The notes beneath the pieces are model-generated. The model ran no database searches and had not been told where the DNA came from. It was given only the letters and a program-made list of their open reading frames with translations. Source: Fen-1254 sp963769605 (lineage in GTDB: Bacteria > Bacteroidota > Ignavibacteria > UBA10030). Taken from it: a stretch of 64,000 nt of DNA. Positions 25,615 to 36,100 of the stretch are shown piece after piece. The DNA lies in NCBI GenBank assembly GCA_963769605.1, contig CAVYML010000009.1, positions 310,001 to 374,000 on the forward strand, in the 5' to 3' direction. The position numbers were made by a program, and so were the translations under genes. Positions within the stretch are counted from its first letter, which is position 1; the number at the start of each line of letters is the position of its first letter.

Positions 25615-27099
25615 TTACGGTCTGCTCAATGTCTGAATAATTTTTCCCTGATCATTACGGATGTTTACTTGAAGCGCCAATGATCCGGGCATGGAATGAG
25701 TTGCACATGAAAGACATGGATCGTAAAGCCGAAAGGCCATCTCTATCTGGTTGAGCACACCTTCTCCGATGATTTTGCCTTTTGTAATAAGTTTCTCCGC
25801 TGCACGAGAGATCGACATCGAAATTGGCGCGTGATTGTTTGTGGTACCGACGATCAAATTCACTTTCGTCAGAATACCTCGGTCATCACATTCGTAATGG
25901 TGTGTAAGCGTACCACGCGGCGCTTCAACAGATCCGATTCCCACTCCTGTAATTTTTTCGGGAATACGCCGGACTTCCGGCGAAGTAATCTCCGGATCGA
26001 CGGCAAGCTCCAGCATGCGTTCTGCGGCATACAACAGCTCGATCACTCGCGCCCAATGCATTGCGAGACGGTAGTGTATCGGCTGATACCTGTCGTTTAT
26101 TTTCTTCGACCCAAACGTTTCATACATACGAACAAAGTGCTCTTGAGCTCTCGGTGTGGCCATGCAATCAGAAACATTCAATCGTGAGAGCGGTGTAGCG
26201 GTATAGACTCCGCTGTCAATACCATCCACAAATCCCTTCCAGCCGATTCTTTTAAGGTATGGGAACTTCATATATGTCCATGACTCGACATGTTCTTCGA
26301 TATGCTGCAAGTACTCGGATGGATGATACTTTACGAATTCATTCCCGTCCGGATCCACAATGCGAACCAGCCCGTCATAGAAGTTTACTCGATTTAAAGA
26401 GTCGACTGTACCCATGGAATATGTCTTATGCAGAAATAAATCGGATATCATTAAATCCCGATACATCGAATTTTTCAGGACGATGTCGTCGAACACCTGC
26501 AATGTGAAAAGGGCAAAATCAACATTCTGTCTCGCAATGGCCTCAATCTCTTTCCTTTCTACCTCGGAAACCGATTTGCTCCATCCTCCCGGCTGACCTG
26601 CTGCCGGGTGTATACCGCGGCCGCCAATCATTTCTATTACGTGATGATTTCTCTTCCGGCATTCAATAACCTGTTTCCCTATATCAAGTCCGACTTTCCG
26701 AATGACGCCGAGGATGTTTCTTTCTGTTGATGGAGCTTCAGATCCCACGATAAAATCCGGTCCACCCAATGCGTAAAAGTGCGTTGTATGGTCTGTAACA
26801 TAGAATGCGCTGTAGAAAAGCTCGCGGACTTTTTTTGCAGCGGGAGGGGGTTCTGCTGCAAAGAGCGCGTCCAATGCTTTGACGGAAGCCATGTGATGTG
26901 CTTCCGGGCAAACGCCGCAGATTCGATTTGTGATCGCCGGCATATCTTCCGCCCGGCGGCCGACACAGAATTGTTCAAACCCGCGCAATTCGGGAACCTG
27001 AAAATACGTCTTGGCCACATCGCCTTCCGGCGTAAGGAATATCTCAATTTTGCCGTGACCCTCAAGCCGTGTGATGGGATCAATTGTTATTCGTTTCAA
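25615..27099 (-). CDS. mvhA: [NiFe] hydrogenase large subunit, Mvh (group 3) type
   Basis: The 494-residue product has the N-terminal nickel ligands in RICGVCPEAHH at about residue 60 and the C-terminal ligands in DPCLSCATH near residue 464. DPITRLEGHGKIEIF marks the family start. A short tail of about 25 residues after the last His is the part removed by the protease encoded next. The length and the Mvh/Hdr neighbours place it among cytoplasmic group 3c-like hydrogenases that feed HdrA. All four nickel cysteines are present. It overlaps the small-subunit gene by 4 nt. Confidence 0.94.
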   Translation of the reverse strand: MKRITIDPITRLEGHGKIEIFLTPEGDVAKTYFQVPELRGFEQFCVGRRAEDMPAITNRICGVCPEAHHMASVKALDALFAAEPPPAAKKVRELFYSAFYVTDHTTHFYALGGPDFIVGSEAPSTERNILGVIRKVGLDIGKQVIECRKRNHHVIEMIGGRGIHPAAGQPGGWSKSVSEVERKEIEAIARQNVDFALFTLQVFDDIVLKNSMYRDLMISDLFLHKTYSMGTVDSLNRVNFYDGLVRIVDPDGNEFVKYHPSEYLQHIEEHVESWTYMKFPYLKRIGWKGFVDGIDSGVYTATPLSRLNVSDCMATPRAQEHFVRMYETFGSKKINDRYQPIHYRLAMHWARVIELLYAAERMLELAVDPEITSPEVRRIPEKITGVGIGSVEAPRGTLTHHYECDDRGILTKVNLIVGTTNNHAPISMSISRAAEKLITKGKIIGEGVLNQIEMAFRLYDPCLSCATHSMPGSLALQVNIRNDQGKIIQTLSRP

Positions 27100-28091
27100 G
27101 TTCCGATCCCTCCCAGGATAGAATCGGGCAAACTTGCTTTGTAGAACGTACCGGCAGCATCGGGGATTTCAGATATAATTTCATCGACATGCGCGGCAAT
27201 TTCATCCTCGGGGATATCCTTAAGGCCGCTTATGTCGATCATCGAGCCAAGCGCCCCGATCATTTTCGCTCCCTGATCTTTGATGCCTTCCGGAGTCCCA
27301 TAGCAGCCGATGCATGGCATATTGACCTTCGGACAAAGTGCACCGCAGCCGTTGCGTGTCGCAATGCCCATGCAAACGATACCCTGCTCTAATAGACACT
27401 TCTCGCGGTCTGGAATGATTTCATAATTTCTATGGAACTTTTTGATTTGCTTGTCCTCTTTTTTCCGAGTACACTCATCGCACACGGCAGACGTTCCGCC
27501 TCCAAGAACGCTTCCTTTTTCCGGAAGAGGCTTGCCCGACAGAATCAGATCGATCACGTTGATGATCTGGTGCAGTTCGGGCGGGCAGCCGGGTATAAAG
27601 TAGTCGACGCTCGTCACCTGTGCGAGAGTTTTTACTTTTTTCAGGAAATTGGGAATAGTCAAAATCCCCTCGTCAACAACTGTTTCCGTACGAGGGATGA
27701 CTCCTGAAGAATTTGAAGTGGATGGGTTGTCGAGATAAATTGTTCTGAAAATTTCCTCGCGAGTAGAAAGATTCGCTAATCCAGGAATACATCCTTCGCC
27801 TGCACACGATCCAAATGCGATAAGAAGTTCGGACTTCCTCCGGAGAAGATGCGCCATCTCTTCATTTTCGTCCGTACGAATGGCGCCGTTGAATAACGTA
27901 AGAGCGATGCTTTTATCGGGCAGCGCCTCGATTTCCGTTTTTTTAGTATCGAGAAGAACCGGACAAAACACAAAGTCAAACACCGCGTCGATATCAAGAA
28001 TTTTTTCCTGAATATTTAACAACGATATCTCGCAGCCGCCGCAAGACGATGCCCCGTACATGCTGAGTTTTGGCTTCTGTCCCATGCTCAT
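27096..28091 (-). CDS. mvhG: [NiFe] hydrogenase small subunit, Mvh (group 3) type
   Basis: The 331-residue product begins with LSMYGASSCGGCEISLLN, carrying the proximal cluster CxxC, followed by AFGSCAGEGC and FIPGCPPE, as in Mvh/Fno-like small subunits. The C-terminal half has more cysteines (CLLEQGIVCMG, CGALCPKVNMPCIGCYG) for the other clusters. No Tat signal is present, so the enzyme is cytoplasmic. It is the first gene of the hydrogenase/HdrA operon, starting about 94 nt after the chemoreceptor gene that lies upstream on the same strand. It transfers electrons from the Ni site to MvhD. Confidence 0.92.
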   Translation of the reverse strand: MSMGQKPKLSMYGASSCGGCEISLLNIQEKILDIDAVFDFVFCPVLLDTKKTEIEALPDKSIALTLFNGAIRTDENEEMAHLLRRKSELLIAFGSCAGEGCIPGLANLSTREEIFRTIYLDNPSTSNSSGVIPRTETVVDEGILTIPNFLKKVKTLAQVTSVDYFIPGCPPELHQIINVIDLILSGKPLPEKGSVLGGGTSAVCDECTRKKEDKQIKKFHRNYEIIPDREKCLLEQGIVCMGIATRNGCGALCPKVNMPCIGCYGTPEGIKDQGAKMIGALGSMIDISGLKDIPEDEIAAHVDEIISEIPDAAGTFYKASLPDSILGGIGT

Positions 28092-28184
28092 TTCTTCAAT
28101 TGATAAATACGATTCTGATTGTACCGATTGTTCACTCAGTGTTCATAATGAGGCCGACCAAACACTTCTCATGAGACACCATAA

Positions 28185-29874
28185 TCAATTCCTGCGTGTC
28201 TTTTGGTGAACGTTAAGCAACCTCCCCCGCTCCGAAAGTTCATTGGAAGGTATATGTGCAGATATAGAGCCTGCATAAAGCGAGTCCTGCTGGATTTCAC
28301 TGGATTCTATCTTGAATTTACCCAACAAATCCAAGACTCGTTGGCTCATTTGAGAGAGATCCTCCGTTACGCGCGCCATCTCCTGAACACCACTCGATGT
28401 TCTGTTGAGTCACGACGTTGATCGCTTCCAGGCTCTTAGCAATTTGTTCCCCCGTTGAAGATTGTTCTTCAGTTGTCGAAGCCATCTGGGTAACAACTTC
28501 GACCACTGCACCGCTGATTTCTACAATTCCATTGAGCATAATGCCTGCCTGCTCAGCATGCTCAATCCCATCCTCAACGGCGCTGATTCCTTGTTCAAGA
28601 TACGATACTGCAGATACACTTTCCTCCTGAATCTTCTTAATTTTCGATGCGATTTCTTTCGTAGCTTGCATCGTACGTTCGGCGAGTTTTCGTACTTCGT
28701 CTGCAACCACAGAAAACCCCCGACCATGTTCACCGGCTCGTGCAGCCTCGATTGCAGCATTCAACGCAAGCAAATTAGTTTGGTCGGCGATATCATTAAT
28801 CACGCCGACAATCTCGCCGATTTGTTCACTCGAAGAATTAAGAGAAAGAATCGATGCCGTGAAATTCTGGACGGAACTCCCGATATTGCGAACAGAAGTG
28901 ATCGTATTCTTAACGGCTTCCCCTCCTTGATCGGCTACATTTTTGGATTCGCGGACTGTATCGGCTAAAATGGCTACATTCCTTGCGTTTTCTGAAACAG
29001 TGTGCGCCATCTCCTCCGTGGCAGTAGCGACTTCCGAAGCTTGAGTACTATGTTCCTCGGTTCCTGATGCCATTTGCTCCGTACTGGATGACATTTTCAT
29101 TGTGGCACTTGCTACTGCATTCATTGCCAGCGAAACCTCACACAGGGTAGCATCGATATTCGCAACCATGGAATTGAATGCTTCTCCCAGTTCGCCGATC
29201 TCACCATCGCTTTTAATACGGACTTTCTTTGTCAAATCACCCTGAGCAAAGGATTTGGACGAAGTCAAGATTTCACCCAATGGTTTTTTAGCCACTTTGT
29301 CAAAGACAACAAAGATGGCTACTGCTATAAGAATACATGAGAGAAAACATGCCCCAAAGAGAGTGTACCAGAGATAGTTAGATGAAGCTTGAATATTTTC
29401 TGTAGATCCTGAAACACCGAAGATGGCGGCTAATTCACCATCCTTTTTGTTGGGAAACGGGTCAATACCATTCGCATTATGACACATACGGCAACTGCTC
29501 TGAATTCGTGCAGGGCTGAACGCATATAATCGGGTTTCACCGTCATAAACAACTTCCTTAGTAAAAACTTCACGGTTTATATCGGACTCAAATATTCCTT
29601 CTGCTTCGCTTATGAGAGCCGATTGCACGCTTCCATCAGTAGTGTGTCCATTCACTATTCTGTGGAATTCCAATCCTTTGCTCTTCGCAAATTCAGCAGC
29701 AGAACTATGAACGGAAAAGCGGGATGTTAAAGCAAGAGTTGTCAGTTCATTTTGAAATTCGTCCGAAAGTGTATGCGTCTGTCGTACAACCCATAGAGTA
29801 GACATAAGAACAAGTACTGCAAGAACAATCGCGACGGGCAGAAATATTTTCATTCTTAAATCAAGATGTATCAT
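28185..29874 (-). pseudogene. Haem-domain methyl-accepting chemotaxis protein, frameshifted near its C-terminus
   Basis: The start at MIHLDLRMKIF is chosen because AGAGG precedes it by 6 nt. A membrane segment is followed by a periplasmic domain with SSCRMCHNANGID, a CxxCH haem-binding motif in a Tll0287/DUF3365-like setting. Then come a second membrane segment, HAMP, and a full MCP signalling domain (ALNAAIEAARAGEHGRGFSVVADEVRKLAER region). At about 28399-28404 the reading frame leaves the family pattern. The normal tail TSSGVQEMARVTEDLSQMS continues in another frame down to 28185. A 2-base loss in an AC repeat (or a 1-base gain) explains it. As written, the protein ends with about 27 aberrant residues. 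The hairpin tip is intact, so partial function is possible. It may be a sequencing error. Confidence 0.85.
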
Positions 29875-29892
29875 AGTAGCCTCTCTCATCAT

Positions 29893-30309
29893 TGGTTGTG
29901 TAAAAGCAAAAGTAGAAATTGTTTTAATGAAATGCAATACTTTTACAAGCAAAGTTGAGGCCTATTTAAATCGGGTAAAAGTTTGCTCTTAGACGGATGA
30001 GATAAGGTTATGCTTAGCGATCGACTTCAATTGCAGGATTACTCGCAGCATAACAGGAGAATAAATTTCTGATTATCTTCTTTTTCCGCATAAGAAAATT
30101 ATTATTGTGTGAAATAAGTCGTGTGAGCAGACTAAGAGCGAATATTTGAAAAGTAATTCGGTGTTTACAGCAAATTGAAAAGCCGTCCGGAATCCTTCTT
30201 GTTCGCAGTAGCGGCATGCATTCAAATGTTATTGAATATTGCATGCGCTTTAAATTCCCGAGTAAGCTCAATGAGACCACTCCCCTCCTCATTACCGAGC
30301 GTAGCTCAA
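29893..30309. other. Intergenic region upstream of the chemoreceptor gene
   Basis: About 415 bp lie between the chemoreceptor start and the stop of the YncE/phosphoesterase gene, both on the - strand. A 92-codon frame here has no recognisable motif and low-complexity hydrophobic content, so it is not called. No repeat or RNA gene was seen. Confidence 0.4.
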
Positions 30310-32748
30310 TTATTCATCAGCATCAGCATCGGCATCTTCCCCGGATGAATTTATTTTGATAAAAGCAGCATGCCGCGGGGGCGGGCAGGATGATCCGGTT
30401 CCTTTTATGGCTGCCCACAGAACTTCGTTGAACGCTGCCTCGGGAGCACGGTCTTCTTTTCCAAAATCGAATTCTTCGCTCTTTTGCTGCCATTCATTCA
30501 TTGCCGTATTTTTTTCGAAGAGATCAACCTGTGCGGGAATCGCTTGAAATGCGGAGCTATTGATAGTATCGCTGAAACATCGCCAGAGCGGTTCCGCAGC
30601 GGCATCGTATTGACTCATCGGAGGCAATCCAAGAATAAGTTCGATTGTCCGCAGTACGCCTGATGTGGAGTACATGGAATGATCTACGAAATGCCGTTTC
30701 ACGAAGCCGCCGGCAACATAAACCAAGCTCCGGTGCGCATCGACATGATCGGGACCGTTTTGCGCGTCATCTTCAAGTATGAAAACGACGCTTTCGATCC
30801 AGATGCTGCTGTGACTCAGATAATCGACAAAAAGACCTACCGCAAGATCATTGTCGGCAACTTCGGCTATGGGTGTCGGGCGTCCTAATTTAAGTCCCTC
30901 GGTATGATCGTTTATGAACCGGAGCGTGTTAAGATGCGGAACTGCTCCTGCCGCAAGGAGCGAATCAAAATCACGCTTCCATTGCCGGAACCTGATTGTG
31001 TCCATCACCGTTTGATCCCAGCTCGTATAATACGTACAGAAATGTTTTTCAAGGACAGGAATATTCGGTTTGTAGTCGTCGGCAAATTCTCCGTAGGTGC
31101 GGTAGCTCACGCCTGCCCTTTTACAGAAGTCCCAGATAAAACCGTTTTTATTATTCGCAATTTTGCGGGTTCCCTCGGCATCATACGTGCCGCCGCGTCC
31201 GCCGTAATTCGTAGGCCAGTTTTTTTCAAGATAGTCGGTTGCATATGCGCCGAGGCTCCAGTTATGTCCGTCGGCGCTCACTTCTCCGTCGACATAAAAA
31301 TTATCGCACAGAACGAATTCTTTTGCAAGCGCATGCTGGTTTGGCGTTATTTTTTTCCCAAAAAGCACAAGGGAAGAATCGTGGTTTCCCTCGGCCACAT
31401 CGCCCAGCACTTGATCGTATGTCCGGTTTTCTTTGATGATATAAAAGACATATTTGATCGGTGATGGGTCACCCACTTTCGAAGGAATAGGATTTCCAGA
31501 TGCACCGGCGCTCCGGATTTCTTTTTCTTTCGTGTACGGCGTATTTCTATAAACCACCTGCGAGTAGGTCGAAAGTTGTCTTTCACCGGGAACAGGAATC
31601 AAGCTGAGGCGGCCCTTGAACAAGCTGCCGATATATTGCTCCTTCTCGGGTGCAGAAATTCCCTTTTGATATTCGACGGCTGTGCGTTTTTTCATCGGAT
31701 TGGGCCCGCGCGGATCGGGAAGCGAAGAAAATCCTTTTCCATTTGCTACAAAGATAGTATTTCCGACAACCTTTACGCAAGTCGGATACCAGCCGGTTGG
31801 AAGGAATCCCTTGCTCCTGCTGCGACCGGGAACACTCACATCGAATACCGCAAGACAATTATTATCTGCATTGGCAATAAATAACGTTTTTTCATTTTTG
31901 TCGAGCGCTATGCCGTTCGTAGTCGATCCGCTTGGTGCATCAGGGTATAAAGCTGCATTCAAAGTTTCTATCACTTTACGCCGCCGTGTGTCGATGACCG
32001 AGACCGAGTTGTCATTTGCATTCGCCGCATACAGCAACGAACCCATTGCATTCAGAAGCAATTCGTTCGGATGATCACCCACCGTCACGGCATCCATCAA
32101 AAGCATCGTTTGTGTATCGAAGATGACCACTTTATTGCAGCCCCAGCATGATGCATAGAGCAGCTTTTTGTCGGGAGAGAGAACGCAAGTATATCCTTCC
32201 CCATCAAGGGGAAATCGGTTGAGCACCTTTTTTTCTTTCACATCGATCACATAAAGTGAATTGTTTTCTTTCGTGACCGTGTACAGGATGTGCCTTGAGT
32301 CGTCGAGGGCCATTCCGGCAATCGAGATCTTTTCCGGCCACGGTTTTCCAAGAACGATACTATCACGGAAGCAAAATTTTTTGCTATGTACATCAAAACG
32401 CATAACATAATTCCCGTTGCCGCCTGATGCGTATAAAGTTTTAGAGTTGCCGCTCCAGGCAAGTCCCAGCCATGCGACACGCACTTCTTTTGTGTCCGTA
32501 ATTTTTCCGGCTGCAATATCGATGAGCTGTATGCTTTGCGTGCCTTGCCCGTTGTTTGTTACGGCAATCATTTTCCTATCGGGCGAGACGGCCATATTGA
32601 GAGGAAGATCGCCGAGCGGCAAATTCTTTCCAATGACAGTGATTGCCCAGCCGTTGGGAAGAAAAATTTTATTTTTTTCAATTTGATCGATTGTTTGCGA
32701 ATGGAGATTTGCAGCAAGAATAATCAAAAGAAGAAATAATTTTTTCAT
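30310..32748 (-). CDS. Exported YncE-like beta-propeller fused to an alkaline-phosphatase-superfamily phosphoesterase
   Basis: The product of about 812 residues starts with a signal peptide (MKKLFLLLIILAANLHSQ). The longer frame adds six residues. Residues from about 40 to 360 form YncE-type propeller repeats (NNSLYVIDVKEKKVLNRFPL, NDNSVSVIDTRRRKVIETL). The C-terminal half, from about 430, is a phosphoesterase domain with YVFYIIKENRTYDQVLGD, GEVSADGHNWSLGAYATDY and a late EDDAQNGPDHVDAHR. Proteins of this two-domain design are common, but their substrate is unknown. Phospholipase C and acid phosphatase relatives share the second domain. The extreme C-terminus is an Asp/Ala run (EDADADADE). 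It appears to stand alone as a transcription unit. Confidence 0.87.
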   Translation of the reverse strand: MKKLFLLLIILAANLHSQTIDQIEKNKIFLPNGWAITVIGKNLPLGDLPLNMAVSPDRKMIAVTNNGQGTQSIQLIDIAAGKITDTKEVRVAWLGLAWSGNSKTLYASGGNGNYVMRFDVHSKKFCFRDSIVLGKPWPEKISIAGMALDDSRHILYTVTKENNSLYVIDVKEKKVLNRFPLDGEGYTCVLSPDKKLLYASCWGCNKVVIFDTQTMLLMDAVTVGDHPNELLLNAMGSLLYAANANDNSVSVIDTRRRKVIETLNAALYPDAPSGSTTNGIALDKNEKTLFIANADNNCLAVFDVSVPGRSRSKGFLPTGWYPTCVKVVGNTIFVANGKGFSSLPDPRGPNPMKKRTAVEYQKGISAPEKEQYIGSLFKGRLSLIPVPGERQLSTYSQVVYRNTPYTKEKEIRSAGASGNPIPSKVGDPSPIKYVFYIIKENRTYDQVLGDVAEGNHDSSLVLFGKKITPNQHALAKEFVLCDNFYVDGEVSADGHNWSLGAYATDYLEKNWPTNYGGRGGTYDAEGTRKIANNKNGFIWDFCKRAGVSYRTYGEFADDYKPNIPVLEKHFCTYYTSWDQTVMDTIRFRQWKRDFDSLLAAGAVPHLNTLRFINDHTEGLKLGRPTPIAEVADNDLAVGLFVDYLSHSSIWIESVVFILEDDAQNGPDHVDAHRSLVYVAGGFVKRHFVDHSMYSTSGVLRTIELILGLPPMSQYDAAAEPLWRCFSDTINSSAFQAIPAQVDLFEKNTAMNEWQQKSEEFDFGKEDRAPEAAFNEVLWAAIKGTGSSCPPPRHAAFIKINSSGEDADADADE

Positions 32749-32966
32749 AAGGCCCTCATGCTTCAATGCAGTTACTCTTCAACAAAAAAATGAAATCCTT
32801 TTATACGCATAAGGTAGGCAAATACGGGGCTATTTGTCAAGCCGGAAAATTGTTAACTGCTCAGCATATTTTAAAATAATTGTTTTTATCCGGTATTCAA
32901 TCCCCATTTTTGAGGAGGTCCAAGAAGTTCATTTGATGGTAGGATAGACATTCTTGCCCGCGTTTA

Positions 32967-32999
32967 AGATGGAGCCCATCTAAAAGATGGACTCCATCT
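32967..32999 (+). repeat. 33-bp double-palindrome repeat, copy 1
   Basis: AGATGGAGCCCATCT, a 3-nt spacer and AGATGGACTCCATCT. Each half is nearly palindromic, and the two halves also pair with each other (14 of 15). The reverse complement occurs at 46923-46955 with the same spacing. A REP-like dispersed element or a terminator-like hairpin downstream of the histidine kinase gene. Confidence 0.8.
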
Positions 33000-33026
33000 G
33001 ACCATCTGACAGCATATTGTACGCTC

Positions 33027-33054
33027 GTAGGGACGTATGGCCATGCGTCCTTAC
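33027..33054. repeat. 28-bp imperfect palindrome
   Basis: GGACGTATGGCCATGCGTCC (33031-33050) is a palindrome with one wobble-compatible mismatch pair. With its flanks GTAG and TTAC it extends to 28 bp with a second such pair. Similar GGACGCATGGCC-type palindromes are, as far as I recall, dispersed in other bacterial genomes. It sits 27 nt after the first repeat and 70 nt before the kinase stop. Confidence 0.7.
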
Positions 33055-33122
33055 AGAAAATATGATGATTGTCGATGGATTAAACGGATTTGGACAATTT
33101 CTTCAAGAGAATTGCATCCTGA

Positions 33123-36100
33123 CTATATTGCGGCTGCCGACTGGTCAACTTGTGCTTCAGGAAGATATATACGAAATGTTGTTCCTTTTCCTACTATGCT
33201 TTCAACCGTAATAAATCCGTTATGTCCTTTGACTATTCCCGCGACAATCGATAGTCCCAATCCCGTTCCCTTGCTGATTTCTTTTGTCGTATAGAATGGT
33301 TCGAATATTTTTTCGATTTTTTCCGAAGGAATACCGATGCCCGTATCTGAAATCGACCATACAACAAAAGATCCTTCGAGAGCATTCGGAATTGCATCGG
33401 CCATTGCCTTATTCACCTGTTCACAAGAAAGCTCGATGGTGATATGACCTCCATCCGGCATGGCGTCCTTTGCATTCATGATCAGATTGACCAATACCTG
33501 TCGAAGCTGAGTTGCATCACCAAGTACAACGGCCGCGGTATTCCGCAGATCGCTTTCAATCTCAATGTTGGACGGTAAAGTTTCCTTAAGTGCGGAGAGA
33601 GTGCGGCGCAAGAGATCGACAGCTTGCAGCGGCACATGTTTTCCCTCTACGCCGCGAACGAAGGCAAGTACTTGTTGAACGAGATTGATGCTGTGCTCGG
33701 CATTCAGTCCGATCGATGTCAATATGGACCGGCTGCTTTCATCATCATGTCTCCGTTTCAGCAATTCCGCCGCCATTTTCACTGGTACTAAAAGGTTTTT
33801 CAAGTCATGCGCCATACCGCTTGCAAGAGCACCAATACTTTCCGTCCTTTGGGCACGCAATTGTTTCGCTTCCAGTCGTTTACGTTCTGTCACATCGATG
33901 AGAACACCTTCGATATATCCTTGATCTGGGAACAAATTGCCGGAAAAAGATATGCACGCTTCCGTTTTATCGAAACGCCGAACCGTGACTTCGAAATTCT
34001 TCATTGTTCCCTGATTTTTTAACATGGTAAGAATCAGATTCCGATCTGCTGCCGGGATAGTCTCAAATATTTGTTTTACTTCCTCGGATGTTTTCACGCC
34101 AAACATTTGCAGCAATGCGCGATTTGCTTCCAGCACATCCCATGAATTTGACGAAAGCCGCACCATTCCGGCAAGTGAGTTCTCAAAAAGATTGCGATAT
34201 TTCAATTCCCGTTTAGCAAGTTCCTCCATTTCACGCTGCTGGGCAATCATTTCCCGCCACTTATATATCCAAAAAACGCAGCCTGCAATAATGACCAGCA
34301 TGAGTATTTTAAACCAGAGGGTTTGCCAAAACGGAGGCGCGATGATAACGCGTATCGAAGCCGCTTCTTCATTCCAAACCCCGTCGCTATTCGATCCCTT
34401 TACTCGAAAAACGTACTCCCCGCTGCTCAAATTCGTGTATGTCACGATGCGCCTTCCCGCATCCGTATGATTCCACTCCGTATCGAATCCATCCATCCTG
34501 TATGCATATTGATTGCTGCCGGGGGCGGCATAATGAAGTGAAGCAAATTCAAAGAGAAAAACATTTTCTTTATACGATAATTTTATTTCTCCTGTTTCCG
34601 TTATCGATTTTTCCAGAATCACATGCCCGTCTATTTCTTCTCCGGCAGAAACGGATTTGTTGAATATTTGAAAATCTGTGATCACGGTGGGGGCTTTATA
34701 GGGATTGTCTTTGATACTGTCGGGGAAAAAGGTGTTAAGCCCGTTAATACCGCCGAAATACATCTCGCCGCTGTGACTTTTATAGCACGCATTCACGCAG
34801 AATTCGTTGCTTTGAAGTCCGTTGCTCACTGTAAAGTTTCTTATTCTTTTTGTACCGGGAGTAAATTTTGAAAGTCCATTTTGAGTGCCAAGCCATAGGT
34901 TGCCGTGATCGTCTTCCGCAATCGATTGAATCGTATTGCTTGGAAGTCCGTCGGAGACCCGGTAATGAGAAAAAACGTTGTTCACTCGGTCGAATTTATT
35001 AAGTCCGTCGGTCGTTCCCAGCCACAACATTCCCGAATTATCTTCATGAATACATAAAATTTTATTGCTGCTTATGCTGTTCGGATCGTTGGAATCGGCC
35101 TGGTAACGTGTAAACTGATTTTTTTCTCTATCAAATTTATTGAGACCGTTGTTTTCCGTTCCAATCCATAATGTGCCATTCCTGTCCTCACAAATCGACC
35201 ACACATAATTATCGCTAAGGCTCTTTAAATTTTGGGGATCCGTTAAGTAATGTATAAATCTATTTTTCTTGCGATCATACCGGTTGAGTCCTCCCCCGTA
35301 AGTTCCGATCCAGATAAAACCAAGCCTGTCTTCACAGATTGAAAACACGACATTATTCGTCAGGCTGTTCGGATTAGTCAGATCGGCGCTATAGCGAATA
35401 AATTTTCCCTTCGCTCGATCGAATTGGCACAGCCCGGAATTCGTTCCAATCCACAGTGCGCCGGATCGATCTTCACGGAGAGCCCTGACGGTATTATCAT
35501 TGATACTATTCGGATTATTTGGATCAGACCGATAATGGGTAAAAAGATTTTTCTGTCTATTGTATTTATTCAGTCCCCCGCCTTCTGTTGCAAGCCAGAG
35601 TATCTTTTCTCCCCCATCGTTGGTTTCATAAATCGACGATATAATGTTGCTGCTTAAGCTGTTGGAATTATTAGATTTTTTTCTATAGTGCGCAAAATTT
35701 GTGGTTCCCCTGTCGTATTTATTAATGCCGCCGTAATCGTTGCCGATCCAAAGAGTGCCTGAACGGTCTTCATAAATGAAGAGAACTAAATTGTTGCTCA
35801 AACTAAAAGGATCGTCCGGACTGTTTCTATAATGGATAAACTGTTTTTTCTCCCTATCAAAAAGATCTAAGCCGCCGTCCGTTCCGATCAAAAGAGAACC
35901 CGATCGGTCTTCATAAATTGACCGAACGACATTGTTGCTTAAACTAAACGGGTTGCCGGAATTGTTTCTAAAATGTATAAACTGCCCTTTATCGCGGTCA
36001 AACCGATCGAGACCGCCGCCCCCGAATCCAATCCAAAGTGCTCCATACCGGTCTTCAAAAATTCTATATGCACTGAGTCCTCCCAGACTGTGCGGGTTGT

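Larger units (their letters stand above)
32749..33122. other. Intergenic region holding two palindromic repeats
   Basis: About 370 bp between the phosphoesterase start and the histidine kinase stop. The kinase-proximal half contains the two palindromic elements listed separately. The rest is AT-rich and should include the phosphoesterase promoter. No gene was seen. Confidence 0.55.

Noticed and set aside
28185..28379. Separate small gene (64 aa) after the chemoreceptor
   Set aside because: Its sequence is the normal C-terminal tail of an MCP, so it belongs to the frameshifted gene.
30014..30292. 92-codon - strand frame between chemoreceptor and phosphoesterase genes
   Set aside because: No motif, no ribosome-binding site, low-complexity hydrophobic content.
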